The notes under the pieces: model-generated
The model's input: only the letters and a program-made list of their open reading frames with translations
Database searches by the model: none
What the model was told of the DNA's origin: nothing
Made by a program: the position numbers and the translations under genes
From: Gammaproteobacteria bacterium
Lineage (GTDB): Bacteria > Pseudomonadota > Gammaproteobacteria > Pseudomonadales > Azotimanducaceae
Length of the DNA stretch: 42,581 nucleotides
Reading direction: 5' to 3'
Assembly: GCA_021773555.1 (NCBI GenBank)
Contig: JAJFKA010000001.1
Location: 1 to 42,581, forward strand
Shown here: positions 37,631 through 42,581 of the stretch, piece after piece
Layout: each line of letters opens with the position of its first letter
Position numbering within the stretch: position 1 is the stretch's first letter

Positions 37631-37688
37631 ATCTTCCCGCTGGATGTATCAGCGGCCCCGGTGATGAGGGGCAAATTGCTTTATGATT

Positions 37689-37765
37689 GCGCCCGTAGCT
37701 CAATCGGATAGAGCATCGGCCTTCTAAGCCGAGGGTTGCAGGTTCGATTCCTGCCGGGCGTACCA
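37689..37765 (+). tRNA. tRNA-Arg (TCT anticodon)
   Basis: This 77-nt gene has acceptor GCGCCCG pairing with CGGGCGT (one G-T pair), D arm with AGCTCAATCGGATAGAGC, anticodon loop CTTCTAA reading TCT, T arm GTTCGATTC and encoded CCA. It reads the AGA and AGG arginine codons and closely resembles E. coli argU. Confidence 0.97.
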
Positions 37766-37771
37766 GTCAAT

Positions 37772-37848
37772 GGTGGGCGTAGCTCAGTTGGTAGAGCTCC
37801 GGATTGTGATTCCGGCGGTCGCGGGTTCAAACCCCGTCGCTCACCCCA
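37772..37848 (+). tRNA. tRNA-His (GTG anticodon)
   Basis: This 77-nt gene includes the extra 5' G (G-1 at 37772) opposite C73, the identity element for histidyl-tRNA synthetase. Acceptor GTGGGCG pairs with CGCTCAC, the anticodon loop TTGTGAT reads GTG, the T loop is GTTCAAACC, and CCA is encoded. It is separated from tRNA-Arg by only 6 bp and is the last RNA gene before the accessory region. Confidence 0.97.
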
Positions 37849-37926
37849 TTTAGGTCAAAAGTCGGCTCCGTTTCATTCATGCCCGACCCTTAGCGGCCTG
37901 TCAGCACCCGATACGCCCTCCCAGAC

Positions 37927-38364
37927 CTAATCACAGGCGACTTTGTCAAAAGAGTTGGGTCTGGCACCCTCTAGCAGCGAGATGGTCGCATTAAGGTGGT
38001 TTCCTTCCCTCGCGTACTTTATCTCCTGTGGGTAGTCGTGATCAGGATTGGTAAAGACAACGCCATTCTCGGCGACCTCCGTTGCTACAAACGATGCGGA
38101 TGGCTGCCCAGACGGATGTGGTGTGTAGACCAGTGAGCCGTCTTCTTTGCGCTTTATGCTCAGCACTTCGTAGAATCCGACCTGGTTATTGCTAAACACG
38201 ACGTCGAAACCAATCAAGGATCGGTCACTGTCGACGACCCACACTTCTTGAGCGCTTTTGTCGGTCGATATCCAGCAACCGGCGAGCCACCTGAGTTGTT
38301 TGCTATCATGATCACTGCCAACCGCCAGGGCGGGGATTAACGTCAAACCCGCTAAAATTTTCAT
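37927..38364 (-). CDS. Secreted DUF6265 family protein
   Basis: This 145-residue protein begins with a short signal peptide (MKILAGLTLIPALAVGS). The mature part resembles DUF6265, a small lipocalin-like beta-barrel family of unknown function: LRWLAGCW near the N-terminus, then a strand pattern ending in PSGQPSASF, VVFTNPDHDYPQEIKY and LNATISLLEG. The function is not known. I chose the ATG ending at 38364, with GGAGAG just upstream, over upstream in-frame TTG and ATG codons that would add residues before the signal peptide. It is divergent from the AraC-type gene with only 63 bp between starts. Confidence 0.75.
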   Translation of the reverse strand: MKILAGLTLIPALAVGSDHDSKQLRWLAGCWISTDKSAQEVWVVDSDRSLIGFDVVFSNNQVGFYEVLSIKRKEDGSLVYTPHPSGQPSASFVATEVAENGVVFTNPDHDYPQEIKYAREGNHLNATISLLEGARPNSFDKVACD

Positions 38365-38427
38365 CGTTCTCTCCATCTGTTGGTTCAAGGGAGAAAGTTA
38401 TACTCAGCCTGGATGCCACTGTCTTGA

Positions 38428-39273
38428 ATGTTTCAGCCAATAGCCGTGTATAGGTCATTCGATCCACATCAGGAATTGTCAGCTTTCATAGAGTGTTATT
38501 GGTCGTGGCAGGTTGAGCCGGATGGCGATGCGCTGGACGATATTTTTCCAGATGCGTCGCCGGAGTTCATCGTCCACTTCAAGTCAATCCCGTTCGTCCT
38601 GACCGAATCGGGCAAATGGCGGCAGCAGAATCGAGCGTTTCTGTATTGTGCGGCGCATAAGGCCTTGAGGCTGTCCGTTCGCGAGCCGATGTCGGTCTTT
38701 GCTATTCGGTTTCGACCTTGGGGTGTCGGTAGATTCTCGAAAGTGTCGATGGCAAGCATGCTCGATCGACCGGTACTTCCATCTGAATCGCTGAATGAGA
38801 TTGGTGATCAGCTAGTAAAGGAATTGCGTTCGGCAGAATCGGATAGCAGCCGTGTTGCGGTGGCCGACAGCCTGCTTATGAACGCGCTGCAGTCGCACTC
38901 GACGATCGAACCTCGCCTGAAAATGTTATTGGAAGCAGCGAATGGGGGGCGATGCAGTTCGGCCGAGATGGCTCGAAAACTATCGGTGAGCGACCGATCA
39001 TTCAGCCGGCTATGGAGCGACGTCGTCGGGATACAGCCGCGGAAGTTTGTGCAACTTATGCGATTTCACAATGCGCTTGAATTGATCGATGGCGGCGTCA
39101 AGTTGAGTCGAGTGGCGGCCGATTGCGGTTACAGTGACCAGGCGCATATGGCCAGACAAATCAAAGTGATTGCAGGTCTGGCGCCATCTTCGCTGCGGCG
39201 TCGATTGGGCAATGCTGTGTACCGTGATCTCTATGCATCACGTCCCGGTGCGCCGTGGCGTGGTCCAAAATAA
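38428..39273 (+). CDS. AraC family transcriptional regulator
   Basis: This is an AraC-type regulator of 281 residues. The N-terminal 150 residues (YRSFDPHQELSAFIECYWSW, DIFPDASPEFIVHF, FAIRFRPWGVGRF) match the DUF6597-like effector-sensing domain common in this class. The C-terminal pair of helix-turn-helix motifs spans about residues 170-265 (SSAEMARKLSVSDRSFSRLW, VAADCGYSDQAHMARQIKVIAGLAPSSLRRR). The effector is unknown. A TATACT at 38399-38404 could serve as its -10 box but lacks a good -35. The next gene starts 19 bp after its stop, so they are probably one transcript, and the secreted DUF6265 gene is divergent. Confidence 0.92.
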   Translation: MFQPIAVYRSFDPHQELSAFIECYWSWQVEPDGDALDDIFPDASPEFIVHFKSIPFVLTESGKWRQQNRAFLYCAAHKALRLSVREPMSVFAIRFRPWGVGRFSKVSMASMLDRPVLPSESLNEIGDQLVKELRSAESDSSRVAVADSLLMNALQSHSTIEPRLKMLLEAANGGRCSSAEMARKLSVSDRSFSRLWSDVVGIQPRKFVQLMRFHNALELIDGGVKLSRVAADCGYSDQAHMARQIKVIAGLAPSSLRRRLGNAVYRDLYASRPGAPWRGPK

Positions 39274-39292
39274 CAATAGCCAAGGAATCGTC

Positions 39293-40036
39293 ATGCTCGA
39301 TCTGGTTCGCACCGAACTCGCACCTACCGGCGTACTACGCGCTGGTATCAATTTATCCAACTTTCTACTGGTCACAGGCAAGTCCGATACCGGTCAACCA
39401 CAAGGCGTGTCGCCGAGCATGGCTGCAGAGGTCGCTCGTCACCTCGACGTCGAGGTTCGGTATGTGACGTTTAAGACCCCCGGTGAGCTGGCCGATGCAG
39501 CCACCGACGACATATGGGACATTGGTCTCATCGGTGCCGAACCATCACGTGCTAAACATATCGATTTCACTCCGGCTTATGCAGAAATAGAAGCCACGTA
39601 CCTCGTCCCGGCTAATTCCCTGATCCAGTCCATTGCAGATGTTGACCAACCTGGCACGCGTATCGCGGTACCAGCCCGCGCTGCTTTCGAACTGTGGCTC
39701 ACGGACAATATTCAACACGCGGAACTACACCGGGCGGTCGGCCGGCAGGCATATGAGGATTTCGTTTCGGAGAATATGGATGCCCTGGCGGGCTTAAGGG
39801 CGGGGTTGGTCGACGATGTTGCAAGACTACCTGGAGCAAGATTGTTAGAGGGTAAATTCACGACCGTGCAACAAGCTATCGGCACTGCCAGGGGGCGATC
39901 TGCTGCCGTCAGTTTTCTGAGCACGTTCGTCGAAGAAGCTAAAGAGAGTGGCTTCGTCGCAGACCTAATCAACCAGTTCGGCGTAGCAGGGCGCCTCACC
40001 GTTGCGCCGCCAGCCCAGGTGACGGGTACCTTCTAA
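39293..40036 (+). CDS. Substrate-binding-domain protein without signal peptide
   Basis: This 247-residue protein has the family 3 solute-binding fold: GVLRAGINLSNFLLV, SPSMAAEVARHLDVEVRYVTFKTPGELADAATDDIWDIGLIGAEPSRAKHIDFTPAYAEIEATYLV is the diagnostic first lobe, and IADVDQPGTRIAVPARAAFELWL the hinge and second lobe. Unlike transporter-linked relatives it has no signal peptide or lipobox: the start ATG at 39293, with AAGGA 6 bp upstream, leads straight into the domain, and the frame upstream lies over the AraC gene. No ABC permease or ATPase gene is nearby. It is therefore probably cytosolic; ligand and partner are unknown. Confidence 0.82.
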   Translation: MLDLVRTELAPTGVLRAGINLSNFLLVTGKSDTGQPQGVSPSMAAEVARHLDVEVRYVTFKTPGELADAATDDIWDIGLIGAEPSRAKHIDFTPAYAEIEATYLVPANSLIQSIADVDQPGTRIAVPARAAFELWLTDNIQHAELHRAVGRQAYEDFVSENMDALAGLRAGLVDDVARLPGARLLEGKFTTVQQAIGTARGRSAAVSFLSTFVEEAKESGFVADLINQFGVAGRLTVAPPAQVTGTF

Positions 40037-40081
40037 ATTCTGTCCCGCGCGCACTCGAGAGTACATATCATTGCGGGCGAC

Positions 40082-40106
40082 CGGCAGTAGGCTGGACATC
40101 CTGCCG
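40082..40106. terminator. Hairpin between convergent genes
   Basis: CGGCAG at 40082-40087 pairs with CTGCCG at 40101-40106 across a 13-base loop, directly beyond the stop of the DUF3604 gene and 46 bp after the stop of the binding-protein gene. There is no T run, so it is only a candidate terminator. Confidence 0.3.
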
Positions 40107-40107
40107 A

Positions 40108-41958
40108 CTAACGACCCCGCGCAGGTTCGTACCATATGGGTGAGCTCCAGGCTCTTTCCTGATGCGTCTTTGGTAAATCAGGATTAGGAGCGATGCCCAG
40201 TCGGATCGAGTCCCAGGTGGACCAGCGGCAGCTGGGATTCTCTATAACCCGAGCATAGTAGAATGCATGTTGGTCTGGAGAAAATGCAGGATCCTGCCAG
40301 ACGGTTTTCAATTGGGTCGCACCTTTGTCGCGACTTACCGAACAGTCGTTTAGGTTGACGGTTGCACCATTGTCCGGGCATCGATGTGTTTCAGGATCAG
40401 GCAAGAGATTGTCTGAACACGCAACATCAAAGATTGCTTCCTTTGCCTCGCCGTCTTCAACCCAACCCTTGATGACCTGTAGACGTTGCAACCAGGTGGA
40501 TTGGGCGTCGCGCATTGACCAGACCAGAATCCTGGGCGCAGTGCCATTTGGGTTCGATTCACTCGTCAGCACACTGCCCATAGCAACCCCGTTCTGGTAA
40601 GCCTTCCGGACCCAGTCCCGGTCTTGAGTCAGGCCGTCATCCAGCGCAAATCCGGCGAACATCCTCACCCTGATCCGTGGACCGGACGTGGCAAAAGTCT
40701 CGCGTCGGTGCATGGCATCATAAATGTCTTCCCGGGTGTTAGATTCTGCCCAGACGCCAGCGAGGCCGCCAGTTCCATGAGTGGCCTGTCTTGGGGTCCA
40801 GTAGTCCTTCCAGGCGCTCTCGTCGTCACCTCGCTGGTAACCGGGGTATGCGGAACCACGAGTTAACGCGGTGCTGGCGCCGCCGGAAAAGTGATTCTCT
40901 TCTTCATAAGGGGCGCCAGTTGTATGCGAGTCACTCGAACCAATGGCACCGAGTTGATAGGGATTGAAACCACTTTCCGCCTGCATCGCGACACCGGTCA
41001 GTAATGCATCGCGGTAATAGCCACCTTTAAAGACGGAAATCGGGTCCTTGTTTTCTCGGCGGTTCAGGTAGTACTGCACAATCTGGAAGTCAGCCCATTC
41101 GTCGTTGGGAGACAAAGAAGGATGCACTTCGGAAGTTCCCTTCTGCTGGCTGATCTCGGCTATCGGTTCATTGCGCATTCGAAGTTCAGCAAATTCGCGA
41201 TCAATCGGTTCGCCTTTCCAGGTGGTGGTCATAAAGGCGAGGCCATCACTCTGGTTCATGTTGTGTGGGATAGCGAGTGACTCAATCCCTGTTTTTCTTA
41301 GTCCCTCCATCCAGTGCCAGAGATCTTCCGGGTCTTCGGAGTCGCGTGCGCTGAAAGGTCGAACCGGCACGTTTGCTCCCCGAAACACAACATTACGGTG
41401 CAGGTGGCGGCTGCCAGGTGTGGGCGTGTACTCGTAGCCCAGTAGTGCGGTAAATGTGCCAGGGTCGTTATGGTGTTCGGCCGCGGCGATGGATTTCTGC
41501 CAGGCATCCTGGATGACGACATTGCCAACCAGTTCGTGGTTGTCAAGCGCCAGTTTTCGAAGTGACGTGATTACTGCAACCAGTCCCTTTGGAGAATCTG
41601 GCACCAGCGTACTGCCCTGTGGATGGCCATAGGTTGGACTGGTTGGATCCAACTGCGCTGCGTTAACGCCGAGGTACGACGCATGGTCCGCCACCATCAG
41701 AAAGTCCAGGGGCGGTCCGGACAATCTGATCGTGCCACCGTTTGGATGCGGGATTGCCTCGCCTTTTGCATATTGATAAGCAACGGCGGGAGAAGTCCTG
41801 ACCCCACCTGCGGCGAACGCGTCCATGGAATACATGGTATGAATATGGGTGTCGCCGAAGAGTGCCTCGCGCTCATGCTCGGCTGCGCTGGTGGCCAATG
41901 AGACCGTAGATAGCAAGAGGAACAACTTGATGGTTACGCCGGGATTGGATTGTCGCAC
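40108..41958 (-). CDS. Secreted DUF3604 metallo-protein
   Basis: This 616-residue protein has a signal peptide (KLFLLLSTVSLATSAA) and then DUF3604. The family carries a PHP-like metal centre: the HxH of FGDTHIHTMYSMDA at H38/H40, VADHASYLG, a further His in AIPHNMNQSDG, and GSSDSHT near the middle. Many members are annotated only as DUF3604; hydrolase activity is inferred from the metal motif. It should be periplasmic or outer-membrane associated. It starts with GTG at 41958 with AAAGGAG 6 bp upstream; an overlapping ATG two bases upstream is out of frame. It converges with the binding-protein gene and has a REP-like element just upstream of its start. Confidence 0.85.
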   Translation of the reverse strand: MRQSNPGVTIKLFLLLSTVSLATSAAEHEREALFGDTHIHTMYSMDAFAAGGVRTSPAVAYQYAKGEAIPHPNGGTIRLSGPPLDFLMVADHASYLGVNAAQLDPTSPTYGHPQGSTLVPDSPKGLVAVITSLRKLALDNHELVGNVVIQDAWQKSIAAAEHHNDPGTFTALLGYEYTPTPGSRHLHRNVVFRGANVPVRPFSARDSEDPEDLWHWMEGLRKTGIESLAIPHNMNQSDGLAFMTTTWKGEPIDREFAELRMRNEPIAEISQQKGTSEVHPSLSPNDEWADFQIVQYYLNRRENKDPISVFKGGYYRDALLTGVAMQAESGFNPYQLGAIGSSDSHTTGAPYEEENHFSGGASTALTRGSAYPGYQRGDDESAWKDYWTPRQATHGTGGLAGVWAESNTREDIYDAMHRRETFATSGPRIRVRMFAGFALDDGLTQDRDWVRKAYQNGVAMGSVLTSESNPNGTAPRILVWSMRDAQSTWLQRLQVIKGWVEDGEAKEAIFDVACSDNLLPDPETHRCPDNGATVNLNDCSVSRDKGATQLKTVWQDPAFSPDQHAFYYARVIENPSCRWSTWDSIRLGIAPNPDLPKTHQERAWSSPIWYEPARGR

Positions 41959-41987
41959 ATCGGACTCCTTTGATCGGGATCGGAATA

Positions 41988-42048
41988 AATGGGGTCGGGG
42001 TAAGGGTCGGGGTAAAATAGGACTATTATTCTAACTCCGCCCCCAATT
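41988..42048. repeat. REP-like G-rich palindromic element
   Basis: Left arm AATGGGGTCGGGGT (41988-42001) and right arm ACTCCGCCCCCAATT (42034-42048) are inverted copies allowing two mismatches and one inserted base. Between them lie a second exact copy of the 12-mer GGGTCGGGGTAA (41992-42003 and 42004-42015) and a short palindrome AATAGGACTATT (42016-42027). It sits between the DUF3604 start and the VOC gene, so it lies in the probable promoter region of the former. No REP transposase gene is in the window. Confidence 0.6.
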
Positions 42049-42071
42049 AAACTCGGAGCATTTTGTAAATT

Positions 42072-42581
42072 TTACGCCGACTCCATTATTTCTGACGGAG
42101 GATACCTGCCGTACGGTTTCAAGCTGCTTTTCTCTCCCGGTTTTCCCTTCCCAAGCTCCCAGATTGTTCCCAACTCATCCTGGGTAGCCAGATAAGTGAA
42201 TGTGGAAGCGCCTCCTATAACCCCTGTGGACTCGGGCTCAATCCCCTCGTTTTCCAGATTCGATACGATCTGATCGTGATCACGGACTCCGCCGAAGCTC
42301 AGGTGATGAACGCCTGCACCCTGCATTTTCAGAAACTCCATATGTGTGCTTGCCCCGTGTGTTGGTTCGAGCAGCTCGAACTGGAGATCGCCCAGGGTGG
42401 CCAGGGCCGCCTTCACGCCGAAATCAGCATCTCGCACTGGAATGCCATGCAGATGACAATCCGCCAGATGAGGCGGCTTGAAGTGCAAAAAGCTCCATGG
42501 TCCCACACCCAGAAGTTCTGAGTATTGCCGGGCGACCTGCTCCGCATCCTCGACGACAATTCCCACCTGCACGATTCTCTT
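42072..42581 (-). CDS. VOC-superfamily (glyoxalase-like) protein, 5' end cut
   Basis: At least 169 residues of a vicinal-oxygen-chelate protein are visible; the frame is open to the window edge (KRI then V-Q-V-G-I-V-V), so the true start is probably outside, although a GTG at 42572 is possible. The fold shows as QVGIVVEDAEQVARQYSELLGVGPWSF in the first module, VHHLSFGGVRD with a metal-ligand His, and GTIWELGKG with a ligand Glu in the second. The pattern is nearest to the methylmalonyl-CoA epimerase/Glyoxalase_4 group, but the substrate cannot be assigned. It runs toward the REP-like element and DUF3604 on the same strand. Confidence 0.8.
   Translation of the reverse strand, partial: KRIVQVGIVVEDAEQVARQYSELLGVGPWSFLHFKPPHLADCHLHGIPVRDADFGVKAALATLGDLQFELLEPTHGASTHMEFLKMQGAGVHHLSFGGVRDHDQIVSNLENEGIEPESTGVIGGASTFTYLATQDELGTIWELGKGKPGEKSSLKPYGRYPPSEIMESA

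Noticed and set aside
37518-37930. Short frames over the tRNA cluster with GGRSSVGRAPDCDSGG-type and RFELPTSCSQSR-type products
   Set aside because: These are well-known spurious translations of tRNA genes, which occur in many bacterial annotations.
37554-42581. Search for an att duplication of the tRNA-His 3' end and an integrase
   Set aside because: No repeated tRNA end or integrase gene was seen, so no island border is claimed as a feature.

Overview
The window reads as a chromosomal segment of a gammaproteobacterium, probably a free-living, respiring, non-enteric lineage. I cannot name a genus from sequence alone. Three things support this: the order sdhAB-sucAB-lpd-sucCD (Pseudomonas-like, with lpd inside the suc operon); the block fimV-truA-trpFBA-folC-dedD-cvpA-purF; and close agreement with enterobacterial or pseudomonad SdhA/B, AcnB, LpxH, MiaE and FimV from memory. 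Most genes are housekeeping.

Region by region. 1-8943 is one long polycistron for the second half of the TCA cycle: succinate dehydrogenase, the 2-oxoglutarate dehydrogenase complex with its own E3, and succinyl-CoA synthetase. It closes with a hairpin terminator at 8962-8992. A convincing heat-shock (sigma-32) promoter follows directly and drives htpG. From 11158 to 18875 come a minus-strand DUF1631 giant, a divergent sixA-DUF4892 pair, folE (minus), aroC, and a LysR regulator divergent from asd. From 18996 to 29246 runs the fimV-to-purF block, covering cell-pole organisation, tRNA pseudouridylation, tryptophan synthesis, folate, septal SPOR protein, CvpA and purine synthesis. The accD gene often found between trpA and folC is absent. 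29359-33280 is a three-gene moxR-DUF58-transglutaminase (TgpA-type) unit. 33350-37387 carries acnB (minus), miaE and lpxH (minus). 37554-37848 is a tRNA-Pro/Arg/His cluster with a strong stable-RNA-type promoter.

Right of the tRNA cluster the content changes to accessory genes: a secreted DUF6265 protein, an AraC-type regulator followed by a substrate-binding-like protein with no signal peptide, a secreted DUF3604 metallo-protein, a G-rich REP-like palindrome, and a VOC-fold protein cut by the window edge.

I found no CRISPR array, transposase, prophage, defence island or biosynthetic cluster. The points most worth a second look are: a 21-bp-period acidic repeat array in fimV with a 56-bp exact internal duplication; a Glu replacing the usual catalytic Asp60 of TrpA; a large inverted repeat carrying paired -10-like elements between DUF1631 and sixA; the cytosolic binding-protein/AraC pair; and the REP-like element. 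Many genes here appear to use GTG or TTG starts.
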